The notes beneath the pieces are model-generated. The model did no database searches. It was given only the letters and a program-made list of their open reading frames with translations, and had not been told where the DNA came from. The translations under genes were made by a program, and so were the position numbers. 44,836 nucleotides of DNA from CAYJDR01 sp964368965. GTDB lineage: Bacteria; Chrysiogenota; Deferribacteres; Deferribacterales; Mucispirillaceae. Shown here in pieces: positions 8,179 through 17,370 of the stretch (position 1 is the first letter of the stretch; the number at the start of each line of letters is the position of its first letter). Location of the stretch: the NCBI GenBank assembly GCA_964368965.1, contig CAYJDR010000015.1, positions 1 through 44,836 on the forward strand, in the 5' to 3' direction.

Positions 8179-8917
8179 GATATATAACGAGTATGATGCG
8201 TTTGCATCGTTTTACAACAAATATTGGACAGCTGGCACACCTGAAATAATGCTTGATGGCGTGCTTGCAATGGTTAAAGATAAAATTGGCGAACGTGCTG
8301 ATATACTTGATGTGTGTTGTGGCACAGGCAACATTTGCGGCGAGCTTCACGCACTAGGCCATAATGTGATGGGACTTGACGGTTCTAGCAAAATGATTGA
8401 ACATGCGAAAGAAAACGCACCGCAAGTTGAATTTTTAGTGGCTGATGCTCGCACGTTCACTATGGATAAACAATTTGATTTGATAACATGTTTGTTTGAT
8501 AGCGTAAATCATATCCATAGCGAAAAAGATTTGGCAAATGTTTTTAAAAATTGTAACAAATATTTAAAAAGTGGTGGGTATCTTCTTTTTGATGTCAACT
8601 CGTTAAAAGCGGCAGAAGATGCTGTTGATTTTGAGTTTGCAGAGGCAGAGTCAGACCACGCAATTATCACAAAAACAAAGTTTAATAAACGTAAGCAAGA
8701 GATTACATACACAATAACTACCTTTTTAGAACAGCCAAGTGGACTGTGGGAACGCTCGGAAACAAAAATCGTTGAGAAGTACCACAAACCAGAAATGCTT
8801 GTAGACCTATTAAAACAAAGCGGATTTTGTGAAATAGAGCTAGCAGATGGTTTCCATACACTAGGCGTAGAGGAGCTAGAGGACAGGATATTTATTTGTG
8901 CTAAAAAACATAAATAA
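8171..8917 (+). CDS. Class I SAM-dependent methyltransferase (248 aa)
   Basis: Rossmann-type methyltransferase. Motif I is ILDVCCGTGNICGEL (about residues 45-59), the acidic end of strand 2 is VMGLDGSSKMIEHA, then VADARTF and FDLITCLFDSVNHI (motif IV region). The substrate cannot be read from the sequence; related genes in many genomes are annotated only as methyltransferase domain proteins. It overlaps thiD at its start and the next gene at its end, so it is co-translated with the surrounding string. Confidence 0.85.
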   Translation: MTKIYNEYDAFASFYNKYWTAGTPEIMLDGVLAMVKDKIGERADILDVCCGTGNICGELHALGHNVMGLDGSSKMIEHAKENAPQVEFLVADARTFTMDKQFDLITCLFDSVNHIHSEKDLANVFKNCNKYLKSGGYLLFDVNSLKAAEDAVDFEFAEAESDHAIITKTKFNKRKQEITYTITTFLEQPSGLWERSETKIVEKYHKPEMLVDLLKQSGFCEIELADGFHTLGVEELEDRIFICAKKHK

Positions 8918-10268
8918 CTTAATTTGCACATGTTTTATCGTTATGCTTATCGTTGTTGCACAAACAGCGCACGCAGATGTTTTAGTCGGGCAAGGGTTTG
9001 GCAAAACGAGGGAAGCAAGCAAGTCAGAAGCGCTAGCAGATCTAGCGTCAATAATAAAAGTGCGTGTATACTCAAAACACGAACAAACAACAACGTACAA
9101 TTCTAATAACAAATCGACAAATATAAATAGGTTTACAAGAATATTAACTGATGTTAAGCTAATATCACCACAGGTAGAAATTACGCAAGTAGCTGATGGA
9201 TTTACAGCAAAAGCGTATCTGGGTGATGTGGCGTTGTATGCTAAAAAACTTCAAGAGCTCACAGATAGCATAGACACTTTAGCTGATGAGGCGAACAAAG
9301 CAACTAAAGCTAGCGTAAAGTATAGCTTATTGATGAAGGCGATACCGATATATAGTGAGTATTTGTCTTATGCGAACACGGCAGTAGTTGCTGGTTATGA
9401 TAACTTTGCTACACCTAAGCAAAGTTTAGAGCAAGTGCTTGCACTCGTAAGCAATATGCGCCAATCGCCAACATCGCTAGATATGGCAGCAACAGCGTTG
9501 ACGTTTGGCATTGATAAACAAAAAGTTTATGTAGATATACCACACGAGGTTATGTCTAGTGAGGCAACTGAGTTCGGTATTTTTTTTAAAGCGTTGCTTG
9601 ATACGAAGCTTGACTCTGTAACATTGCCACAGCAATCAAACTTTAAGTTTGCTTGCACATATGCTGATGTAGCAGACTATTTACAGCTAATTTGTTTGCT
9701 TAAATCAGGTGCCACTAATGTTGTTCGCTCAACAGTAGTGGAGATTGATAAATCGCTTTTAGCAAACCTTGATTATAAATCGAAAAATAATGACGTTATG
9801 GCCATACTAAACGACAAAAGCGTTAGCGCTGAAAGTTTGCGTGTAGGACTAAGGGTTGTTACAGATACTGGGTCGTTAGTTGTGAAGGGTGGCGAAAAGT
9901 TTTCTGTAGAAGTGAAAGTGAACGAGCCAGCATTTATCTACCTTGCGGGTTATGCGAACGAGAGCTCAAACATATTAGAACTTGGGTTAGACGGCTCATT
10001 TTGGAGATATATCCCAGCAAGCCAAAAGGGCGAATGGGTCAGCTTAGGTAGCTTTACAGCGGCAGAGCCATATGGTGCGATAACGTTGCAAGCATTTGCG
10101 ATGGAATCTCAGCCGACTATCGGTGTGTTGCCTAAATATGCATGGGATAATTTTAACACAATGAGCGTTAGAGGTGATAAGCTAGCTAACGATTTAATTA
10201 GTTTATTCAACAAAATTAAGACACAAAAAGCGTATGCTCATACAACAGTTACGACTATAGGGGAGTAA
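8898..10268 (+). CDS. Exported LPP20/DUF4384-type envelope protein (456 aa)
   Basis: Starts at a GTG inside the end of the methyltransferase gene, giving a signal peptide (hydrophobic ICTCFIVMLIVVA, then AHA-DV) with likely cleavage after residue 26. The later in-frame ATG at 8943 would cut the signal short. The mature N-terminus, VGQGFGKTREASKSEALADL, has the LPP20-fold pattern of secreted proteins involved in envelope assembly, but there is no lipobox Cys. The C-terminal part (about residues 325-415: VKGGEKFSVEVKVNEPAFIY, WRYIP) matches DUF4384, found in surface proteins and some bacterial effector or chaperone contexts. Molecular function unknown. It is followed three bases later by ppx. 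Confidence 0.75.
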   Translation: MLKNINNLICTCFIVMLIVVAQTAHADVLVGQGFGKTREASKSEALADLASIIKVRVYSKHEQTTTYNSNNKSTNINRFTRILTDVKLISPQVEITQVADGFTAKAYLGDVALYAKKLQELTDSIDTLADEANKATKASVKYSLLMKAIPIYSEYLSYANTAVVAGYDNFATPKQSLEQVLALVSNMRQSPTSLDMAATALTFGIDKQKVYVDIPHEVMSSEATEFGIFFKALLDTKLDSVTLPQQSNFKFACTYADVADYLQLICLLKSGATNVVRSTVVEIDKSLLANLDYKSKNNDVMAILNDKSVSAESLRVGLRVVTDTGSLVVKGGEKFSVEVKVNEPAFIYLAGYANESSNILELGLDGSFWRYIPASQKGEWVSLGSFTAAEPYGAITLQAFAMESQPTIGVLPKYAWDNFNTMSVRGDKLANDLISLFNKIKTQKAYAHTTVTTIGE

Positions 10269-10271
10269 GTT

Positions 10272-11792
10272 ATGAACAATGCAGCAATAATAGCAGTAAT
10301 CGATATCGGAAGTAACTCTATCAGGCTACAAGTAGCTAAAGTGCTAGACAGAACGTATAAAATTATAGAAGAGTATAAAGAGACTGTACGTATTGGCGAC
10401 AATGTTTTCCGTACGGGAGAGTTCTCTCCAGAGGCGATAAGCACAATCACGCGCATCTTATCACGTATGAAAGTCATGATGGATAACAGCAAAGTCAGCA
10501 AATATAGGGCTGTTGCAACAGCATCATTTAGGGAAGCTACAAACGCTACAGAAGCCGTCACACAGATACAAAATGATACTGGCATTCAAATCGAAATCAT
10601 TTCAGGCATTGAAGAAGCGCGCATCATGAGTTTAGCTGCTGCATATAGCTTCCAGCTGAGCGATGTAAATGCTTTGATTGTTGATATGGGTGGCGGTAGT
10701 ACCGAGTTTTCGCTATATTCCCATGGCGAGTTGATAAAGTCGGAAACAACCATGCTTGGTGCATCTAAACTCACTTACGAATTCTTTAAAAGCGACCCTG
10801 TACAAATGAAAGAGCTAAAAGCAATCAAACAAGAGATTAACAAAACACTAGATTCAATACTCCCAAAAAGTGGCGTGGATATGATCATCTGCTCTGGTGG
10901 CACACTTAACAATATCTCGTTTGTATACAATAAGCGTAACAATATGTCAGACTCTAGCGTCAAGTTTGTTGATAGCATATTTTTGAAGCACTTCACTAGT
11001 GAGCTATTAGGTAAAAAAGTTGCTGAAAGGCTAAAGATTAGCGGTGTAGAGCCAGCACGTGCAGATATGATATTCTCAGCTGCGGTATTAGCTTCCCAAC
11101 TAGTTAGGCGATATAAAACCAACGGATTTTATACACTCTCAGGTGGGCTAAGAAGTGGCTTAACAATAGACGTTATGAATAAAATGGGCGTCGAAATGTT
11201 CTTCCAACAAGAGCGCAATAGCGACGTTAGGTACTCAAGGTTATTAGAGCTAGGCAAAAAATACTACTTTGAAGAGTCACACGCGTTGCAAGTATGTAGG
11301 CTATCAGAGCGCATCTTCCATCAACTAAAAGAAGAGCTAGCGCTTGAGGATAGCCACTGGCTATTGCTAGAAGCTGCTGCATTATTGCATGATGTTGGGC
11401 AATATATATCATACTCAAAACACCATAAGCACTCATACTATCTGCTTATAAACTCTGAACTTACAGGTTATAACGACCGAGAACGCATGATGATTGCAAA
11501 CATTGCAAGGTACCACAGGCGTAATTGCCCAAAAAGCTCACACATTGAATATATGATGCTGTCGAATGAAGAGCGTGGTCTTGTTACAAACTTATCGGCA
11601 ATACTACGTGTGGCAGATGGGCTAGATAGGGCGCATGCAGGGTTCGTTAAAGATGTTGCAGTAACGGTTGAAAAAGATGAAATCATATTTGAAATATTTG
11701 CAGATGATGACGCAGGTATGGAAAAGCAAGGGTTCGATAAAAAGAAAGACTTATTAGAAAGCATAACAAATAAATCAGCGGTAGTAAAATGA
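10272..11792 (+). CDS. Exopolyphosphatase / pppGpp phosphohydrolase family protein, catalytically intact
   Basis: Ppx/GppA family, ASKHA fold: hydrolyses polyphosphate and/or pppGpp. Both phosphate loops are canonical, AVIDIGSNSIRL (residues 8-19) and LIVDMGGGSTEF (about 135-146), and the IEIISGIEEAR segment retains the catalytic Glu pair. The C-terminal third carries an HD domain (ALLHDVGQYISYSKHHKHSYYLI near residue 373, then ARYHRR and ILRVADGLDRAH). The length (506) is normal for the two-domain form. ATGA overlap with its paralogue at 11789 and the position upstream of ppk mark a polyphosphate operon. Whether the preferred substrate is polyP or pppGpp cannot be decided from sequence. Confidence 0.92.
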   Translation: MNNAAIIAVIDIGSNSIRLQVAKVLDRTYKIIEEYKETVRIGDNVFRTGEFSPEAISTITRILSRMKVMMDNSKVSKYRAVATASFREATNATEAVTQIQNDTGIQIEIISGIEEARIMSLAAAYSFQLSDVNALIVDMGGGSTEFSLYSHGELIKSETTMLGASKLTYEFFKSDPVQMKELKAIKQEINKTLDSILPKSGVDMIICSGGTLNNISFVYNKRNNMSDSSVKFVDSIFLKHFTSELLGKKVAERLKISGVEPARADMIFSAAVLASQLVRRYKTNGFYTLSGGLRSGLTIDVMNKMGVEMFFQQERNSDVRYSRLLELGKKYYFEESHALQVCRLSERIFHQLKEELALEDSHWLLLEAAALLHDVGQYISYSKHHKHSYYLLINSELTGYNDRERMMIANIARYHRRNCPKSSHIEYMMLSNEERGLVTNLSAILRVADGLDRAHAGFVKDVAVTVEKDEIIFEIFADDDAGMEKQGFDKKKDLLESITNKSAVVK

Positions 11793-13306
11793 TAAAAACA
11801 GGTATATTTGGAATAATCAATGTTGGTGCAAGTGCATTTAGGATGGTAATTGTTGAGCTAAAGAACGGCAGAGTAAAAGAGCTTGAATATTTAGTGAAAC
11901 CGCTCAGGCTGGGGCTTGATACGTTCTCGATGGGCTACATCACATTAGAGCGTGTGAAAAGGGCAACAGCGATATTGCAAGGGTTCAAGCAAAAACTAGA
12001 TGAATACCAGATAGAGGACTATAGGGCAGTATGCACTAGCGGTGTGCGCGAGGCCAGCAATAAGGAGTTCTTCATTGATTATGCTCGTATCCACTCAGGT
12101 ATAGAGCTTGAGATACTCGAGCCAGCAGACGAAGTCTACATAAAATACCTTGCAACAAAGGAGTATGTGAAAGGCTTTAACGAAATGGAGCGCAACGGTG
12201 TTGTTTTTGCTAATATTGCCAGCGGTAATGTTTCATTGAGTGTGTCTAAAGGCGCTAAGATATTATATTCAGGCACTTTGCCATATGGTAGCTTGCGCCT
12301 TCGCCAGATGTTTAAACATGTGCCATCTATCAAACGCTATAAGGCATTTAACCAGTATAGTGAAAATATGATTAAGACGGTTATGTCTGCTGTAGATAGT
12401 TCTATGAAAGTGCCTAACTTGGTTGCGGGTGGTAGCTCGATAACTATGCTTGTGCGACTTTTTAAGCCAGAAGAAAACTATCTTCTAAAAAAAGATATTG
12501 AAAATATGTATAGCCAATACCGAGGTTACAGTGATGATGAACTAATCTCAGCATTAAATATACGTACTGATGAGGCTGCTGTACTTATTCCAACACTTAC
12601 AACATATATCCAGCTGTTGAAATACACAGGTGCAGATAGGGTCAGCTTTAATATGTTTGATTTTCCAACCATGCTGGCGACATACTATAGCGGCAACATG
12701 AAGGATACAAACTATACACGCAGGGTAACTGCAACATTGCTGCATACTGCTGAGCGCTACCATTGCAATCTTGAACATTTAAAAAAGATTACAAGGTTTG
12801 CATTGAAGTTGTTTGAGGGCTTGTCGGAGATACATTCGATGCCAAACGACGTCAGTAAGATATTAACCTATGCCGCGATATTGCATGAAACAGGCTACTT
12901 TATTGATACAAAATCATCGGCACAGAATTCATATTTTATTGTAAAATCGCTTTCAGTACCGGGTGTATCTAATAGGGATTTATTTTTAGTGGCTTGCACA
13001 GTTTACCAAATGATTAAGCGAACATCAGATGAAGACATCACACATTTACATGAGATTGCAGTAAAAGACTTGCTGTTGATAAATAAGCTTGCAAGTATAT
13101 TGCGCATAGCAAACGTGCTAGATGCTAGCAAGTCGGAGCTTATAGACGATTTTGATATAGAACTAACAGATAATGAAATAGTAATAAATGCTAGAACATT
13201 CAGGGAACCATTTGTAGAGATAGTATCGTTTGATGCGCAAAAACAAATGTTCGTAGAAACTTTCGGCATTCCGATAGAACTTAATACAAAGGTGAGATAT
13301 GAGTAA
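11789..13306 (+). CDS. Degenerate Ppx/GppA paralogue, probable pseudo-phosphatase
   Basis: Same length (505 versus 506) and the same two-domain layout as its upstream neighbour, so a tandem duplication is likely. The active-site loops are eroded. Loop 1 reads IINVGASAFRM where the active copy has VIDIGSNSIRL, losing the Asp. Loop 2 reads FANIASGNVSL in place of IVDMGGGSTEF, losing the Asp and the GGGS. The HD motif has become ILHETGYFI, with SAQNSYF replacing HKHSYY. The reading frame is intact and overlaps ppx by four bases and ppk by eight, which argues for retained function. A regulatory or scaffolding partner for Ppx or Ppk is a plausible inference. Confidence 0.85.
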   Translation: MIKTGIFGIINVGASAFRMVIVELKNGRVKELEYLVKPLRLGLDTFSMGYITLERVKRATAILQGFKQKLDEYQIEDYRAVCTSGVREASNKEFFIDYARIHSGIELEILEPADEVYIKYLATKEYVKGFNEMERNGVVFANIASGNVSLSVSKGAKILYSGTLPYGSLRLRQMFKHVPSIKRYKAFNQYSENMIKTVMSAVDSSMKVPNLVAGGSSITMLVRLFKPEENYLLKKDIENMYSQYRGYSDDELISALNIRTDEAAVLIPTLTTYIQLLKYTGADRVSFNMFDFPTMLATYYSGNMKDTNYTRRVTATLLHTAERYHCNLEHLKKITRFALKLFEGLSEIHSMPNDVSKILTYAAILHETGYFIDTKSSAQNSYFIVKSLSVPGVSNRDLFLVACTVYQMIKRTSDEDITHLHEIAVKDLLLINKLASILRIANVLDASKSELIDDFDIELTDNEIVINARTFREPFVEIVSFDAQKQMFVETFGIPIELNTKVRYE

Positions 13307-15314
13307 CAATAAGAGTATATTTATCAATAGAGAGCTTAGCTGGCTATCATTTAACGAGCGAGTTCTGCGTGAAGCATTAGATGAAACTAATCCGCTTATG
13401 GAGCAGTTGAAGTTTGTTGCTATATTCTCATCTAACCTTGACGAGTTCTTTATGGTGCGTGTAGCAGGCTTGAAAGAGCAAGAGCTATCGAATGATGATA
13501 TCGCAGATTTAACTGGGAAAAGTCCGTCAGAACAGCTGAATGAAATATCAGCTATCGTCCACTCGCAAACAGCGCTACAACTTGAGATATATAATGAACT
13601 TGCTAACAGCCTAAAGTCACGCAATATTATATTCAATCCAGAGTTGACAGGAGAGCTTGACGAACTTGCTGAAAGTGTGTTTATTGATGAAATTATGTCG
13701 GTGATAACACCTGTTACGTTAGATCCAGCGCATCCGTTTCCTTTCATCTATAATAAGCGCATTAGTATTATATCGTCGCTAGAGCGCAACGGTAAAGAGT
13801 GGTTATCGCTGATCATGTTGCCTGAAAACTTACGCCGATACTATAAAGTGAAGATAAAACAAAAAACTTATATCTTAACAATTGAGCATATTATTAAGCA
13901 TAACTTATCGAAGCTATATAAAGGGTTCACAGTTAAAAACTCTTATGTGTTTAGAGTCACTCGCGATGCTGACCTTGAGGTAAAAGAAGAAGAAGCGCAA
14001 GATTTACTTATTGAGATTAAAACATTCTTAGATAGCCGTAATAAAGGCGCAGTTACCCGTATCGAGATAGAGCCAGATGTCCCTAAGCATATTATATCGT
14101 TTTTAAAAGAAGAAATGCGCTTCAAAGATGAAGATATCTATGTAATTGATGGTTTGATTGATTTAACATTCTTGATGGGGCTTAGTGACCTTGTGCCATC
14201 TAAGAAGTTCCCACCGTTGAAAAGCCGTATGTTGAAAAACTTACCAGATGATGCACGCATATTTGATAAGATAAAGAAAAATGATATTTACTTCTACAGG
14301 CCGTTCTATTCGTTCTCGGCAATATCTAAACTGATATCAATAGCTGCTGACGACCCAGACGTTCTAGCAATCAAGATGACGTTATATAGAACAAATAGCA
14401 ATTCGTCTATATTGGCTTCACTCCAGCGTGCTGCAAAGAGCGGGAAACAAGTTAGCGTAGTTGTGGAACTGAAAGCTCGCTTTGATGAAGAACGCAATAT
14501 TGGTTGGGCACAAAACTTAGAGAAATCGGGTTGTCTGGTCACCTATGGCATACCAGGCTTGAAGATACATGCAAAATGCTTGTTGATAGTGCGCCGTGAA
14601 AAAGATGAAATTGTGAGATATACGCATGTTGCAACTGGCAACTATAACGAAAGCACAGCAGGGCTATATACAGATGTAGACATGGTGACAGCAGATGATG
14701 CTATCGGCAGAGATGCTGTTCAGCTGTTTAATTACCTAATGGGCTATACTGATGAAAAAGTGTGGAAAAGCTTGTGCGTTGCGCCGTTTGGCATCCGCCC
14801 AAAATTAGTGGAAATGTTAGACCAAGCAATAGCAAGCGCAAAAGCTGGCAAAGGTGCAAGCGTCATCATGAAGATGAACTCCCTGATTGATAAACAACTA
14901 ATGGAGAAAATGTATGAAGCATCAAGCGCTGGCGTTACGATATCGCTAATTGTTAGGGGTATTTGTGGGCTTCGCGCAAGGGTTCCAGGCTTAAGCGATA
15001 ATATATCTGTGCGTAGTATTACAGGCAGGTTCTTAGAGCACCCTCGTATATTTTATTTCAATATTGGTGGCGAGGAGTCATATTTTGTATCATCTGCTGA
15101 CTTAATGCCACGTAACTTGAGCTGGCGTGTTGAGCTAATGACGCCTATAAAAGACGAAGGTTTTAAAAAGTCGTTGAAGAAATATCTCGAAGTAAGCTTA
15201 GCTGACAATATGAAAGCTTGGGAGCTCAATGATGACGTTTATGAGAAACAACTTGACGCAGAGAACCCGCTAAGCTCTCAACAATATTTCTTGGAAAATG
15301 ACATCATATTCTAG
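13299..15314 (+). CDS. ppk1: Polyphosphate kinase 1
   Basis: Reversibly transfers the gamma phosphate of ATP to polyphosphate. Typical Ppk1: N domain FINRELSWLSFNERVL (residues 8-23) and FSSNLDEFFMVRVAGL, the phospholipase-D-like catalytic domains with the autophosphorylated His in GLKIHAKCLL (about residue 424), and the second His in TGRFLEHPRIFYF (about 580). YTHVATGNYNESTAGLYTD is conserved. The length of 671 is close to the usual 690. GGTGAGATATGAG gives a weak ribosome site within the preceding gene, consistent with coupling. No terminator was seen after it before the next promoter at 15342. Confidence 0.97.
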   Translation: MSNNKSIFINRELSWLSFNERVLREALDETNPLMEQLKFVAIFSSNLDEFFMVRVAGLKEQELSNDDIADLTGKSPSEQLNEISAIVHSQTALQLEIYNELANSLKSRNIIFNPELTGELDELAESVFIDEIMSVITPVTLDPAHPFPFIYNKRISIISSLERNGKEWLSLIMLPENLRRYYKVKIKQKTYILTIEHIIKHNLSKLYKGFTVKNSYVFRVTRDADLEVKEEEAQDLLIEIKTFLDSRNKGAVTRIEIEPDVPKHIISFLKEEMRFKDEDIYVIDGLIDLTFLMGLSDLVPSKKFPPLKSRMLKNLPDDARIFDKIKKNDIYFYRPFYSFSAISKLISIAADDPDVLAIKMTLYRTNSNSSILASLQRAAKSGKQVSVVVELKARFDEERNIGWAQNLEKSGCLVTYGIPGLKIHAKCLLIVRREKDEIVRYTHVATGNYNESTAGLYTDVDMVTADDAIGRDAVQLFNYLMGYTDEKVWKSLCVAPFGIRPKLVEMLDQAIASAKAGKGASVIMKMNSLIDKQLMEKMYEASSAGVTISLIVRGICGLRARVPGLSDNISVRSITGRFLEHPRIFYFNIGGEESYFVSSADLMPRNLSWRVELMTPIKDEGFKKSLKKYLEVSLADNMKAWELNDDVYEKQLDAENPLSSQQYFLENDIIF

Positions 15315-15341
15315 GAAATATGTGTAAAGTCAAAAAAATGG

Positions 15342-15370
15342 TTGATATTTAATGGCTTGAGGGATATAAT
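15342..15370 (+). promoter_or_regulatory. Sigma-70 promoter of the diguanylate cyclase gene
   Basis: TTGATA (15342-15347), 17 nt, perfect TATAAT (15365-15370), 32 bases before the GTG start. The optimal spacing and near-consensus boxes make this one of the clearest housekeeping promoters in the window. Confidence 0.8.
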
Positions 15371-15402
15371 ATTAACTTAACAAGCACCAATGGGAGGCAA
15401 TT

Positions 15403-16308
15403 GTGAAATTAACAATGAGGGATATGTTAAAGATTTTAGATTTAAGCAAAAATCTAATTATCGTAACTGATTATGAAAAAACCCTTTATGCCAATAAAAC
15501 TTTTTTAGATTTTACGAAATGTTCAAGTTTAGATGAAATTGATGAACGTGGCGGCTTACATAGCTTCCTTATGCCTTTTGAAGATGCGTTTTATGCAGGT
15601 AAAGGCTTTAAAGAATGGATCGAGGTTATCAAAGACCATTATGACGTTCATGAGATAGACTCAAAAGCATATATGATGGACCAAAACCTTGATATTAAAA
15701 TGTTTAACGTAAATATTTTACCTATCGAGAAGCCTGGAAAAGATAACGACCTTGTGTGCATATCATTCTTTGATATTACAGACTTAGAGCATGAACGCCA
15801 AATGTTTGAAGGCGCTAGCCAATACGATGAACTTACAAAAGTTTTCAACCGTAAAAAGTTTAACGAGGTTATCGAAAAAGAAATCCAAACATCTATCAAT
15901 AAAAAGACTCCACTATCTGTAGTTATGATAGATATCGACCATTTTAAAAGCGTTAATGACACATATGGCCATTTAATTGGTGATGAAACATTAAAAGGCT
16001 TAGCAGAAGTTGTTATCGACAACGTACGTGGTGGCGATATTTTCTGTAGATATGGCGGTGAAGAGTTTGTTCTGCTTATGCCAAAAGCGCCGATTGCTGT
16101 TGCAGCTATGCGTATGGAACATATCCGTAAAGCTATCGAGAAGCACGAGTTCAAAGGTGTTAAACACATTACTTGTAGTTTTGGCGTTGCCGAGTATGAG
16201 AATGAGGAAACTAGCTCTTCGCTTATCGACCGTGCCGACCAAGCACTATATGAAGCAAAGAAAACTGGTAGAAACAAAGTAGTTAAAGCAAAATCAAGCG
16301 ATAAATAA
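15403..16308 (+). CDS. PAS-GGDEF diguanylate cyclase (301 aa)
   Basis: Makes cyclic di-GMP from two GTP. Residues 1-135 form a PAS-like sensor with no membrane segment, followed by a GGDEF domain with the intact active-site motif GGEEF at residues 218-222. An RxxD product-inhibition I-site (RGGD) sits five residues before it. FKSVNDTYGHLIGD is the GTP/metal segment. Start: GTG with GGAGG six bases upstream. It has its own promoter and terminator and so is monocistronic, unlike the preceding operon. The signal sensed by the PAS domain is not evident. Confidence 0.93.
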   Translation: MKLTMRDMLKILDLSKNLIIVTDYEKTLYANKTFLDFTKCSSLDEIDERGGLHSFLMPFEDAFYAGKGFKEWIEVIKDHYDVHEIDSKAYMMDQNLDIKMFNVNILPIEKPGKDNDLVCISFFDITDLEHERQMFEGASQYDELTKVFNRKKFNEVIEKEIQTSINKKTPLSVVMIDIDHFKSVNDTYGHLIGDETLKGLAEVVIDNVRGGDIFCRYGGEEFVLLMPKAPIAVAAMRMEHIRKAIEKHEFKGVKHITCSFGVAEYENEETSSSLIDRADQALYEAKKTGRNKVVKAKSSDK

Positions 16309-16315
16309 ATTTTAT

Positions 16316-16341
16316 GGGAGACTGAAACGTCTCCCTTTTTT
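16316..16341 (+). terminator. Intrinsic terminator of the diguanylate cyclase gene
   Basis: GGGAGAC (16316-16322) pairs with GTCTCCC (16329-16335), followed by six T residues, seven bases after the stop codon. Confidence 0.9.
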
Positions 16342-16377
16342 GCGCCCAAACTTGAAGCAACCCCAGCCAATTGACAC

Positions 16378-16403
16378 AAAAAAAGGAGGCTGTGAAAGCC
16401 CCC
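16378..16403 (-). terminator. Intrinsic terminator of the leftward mtaB-ROK-exchanger operon
   Basis: Read on the minus strand: GGGGGCT (16403-16397), a short loop, AGCCTCC (16391-16385) with one mismatched pair, then a run of seven T (16384-16378). It lies just downstream of the exchanger stop and is convergent with the cyclase terminator. Confidence 0.8.
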
Positions 16404-16428
16404 TTATCTATAGTCGTTATTAAAAATC

Positions 16429-17361
16429 TTAAATAGCTAACCTAACAATATAAATTACATAAAGTATTAAGAATGCAAGCCCTGTAGCACGCCCCATAAC
16501 TCTGCCTGTTAGTGTGAATGCAGCAAGCAAGACTGATGCGCCAAGCATAATCCACACGTCTGATGATAGTATATCTTGCGGAATATTCATCGGAGTAACA
16601 ATACCCGTAGCACCAAGGATAAACAACAAGTTATAGATGTTGCTACCGATGATGTTGCCTATTGCTAGCTCGTTATGTTTCTTGAGTGATGCAGAGATTG
16701 TTGCTGCAAGTTCAGGTAGCGATGTTCCTATAGCAACCACCGTTAAGCCAATAACTGTTTCAGAGATGCCTAAATTCTCAGCAACTGTGATACATCCTCT
16801 AACAATTAAATCAGCCGCGACAATAGTCATGCCGATACCAACAGCTGTAAGCGCTATATATGCGATCATAGGTTTTGTAGGAGCGTCTTCACTAGGCTCT
16901 TCTTCAACTGAGTGAGCTGCTCTTTCTGCTCTGTATGTATATACGATATATGCGAGTAGTGATAATATAAATATTGCACCAATAGGTCTGTTTACTTGCC
17001 CAAAGAACCCTGCGCCGATAAACATGCCAGATGCAACAAGCATAACAATAGAGTCACGAACGTATTTACGCTTTTCGCTATTTAGCTGGCTGATAAGTGC
17101 TGCTGCTCCAAGCACAAGTAGTATGTTTGCGACGTTACTACCAACTACGTTACCAGCTGCGATGCCTGGCGAGTCGAGTAGTGCCGCCCTGATAGATGTA
17201 ACAAGCTCTGGCGTTGATGTACCAAAACCAAGAAGCGTAAGCCCAATCATGATAGGTGAAACCTTCAATTTTTGAGCAACGGCAACGGAACCTCTAACGA
17301 GGAAATCGCCACCAAGTACAAGCATAACTAAGCCTGCAATAATCATTAAGTACGTTGTCAT
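16429..17361 (-). CDS. Calcium/sodium antiporter (CaCA family, YrbG-like)
   Basis: Inner-membrane cation exchanger of about ten helices formed by an inverted repeat. The two signature alpha-repeats are visible: GLTLLGFGTSTPELVTS near residues 40-56 and GLTVVAIGTSLPELAAT near 202-218, each followed by a GN-VVGSN or GN-IIGSN segment. A charged loop (VEEEPSEDAPTK, about 151-162) separates the halves. The length (310) is standard for bacterial YrbG-type exchangers. AAGGATT precedes the ATG. It is the last gene of a three-gene leftward operon, nine bases after the ROK gene. Ion preference cannot be read with certainty. Confidence 0.93.
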   Translation of the reverse strand: MTTYLMIIAGLVMLVLGGDFLVRGSVAVAQKLKVSPIMIGLTLLGFGTSTPELVTSIRAALLDSPGIAAGNVVGSNVANILLVLGAAALISQLNSEKRKYVRDSIVMLVASGMFIGAGFFGQVNRPIGAIFILSLLAYIVYTYRAERAAHSVEEEPSEDAPTKPMIAYIALTAVGIGMTIVAADLIVRGCITVAENLGISETVIGLTVVAIGTSLPELAATISASLKKHNELAIGNIIGSNIYNLLFILGATGIVTPMNIPQDILSSDVWIMLGASVLLAAFTLTGRVMGRATGLAFLILYVIYIVRLAI

Positions 17362-17370
17362 GTATAATCC

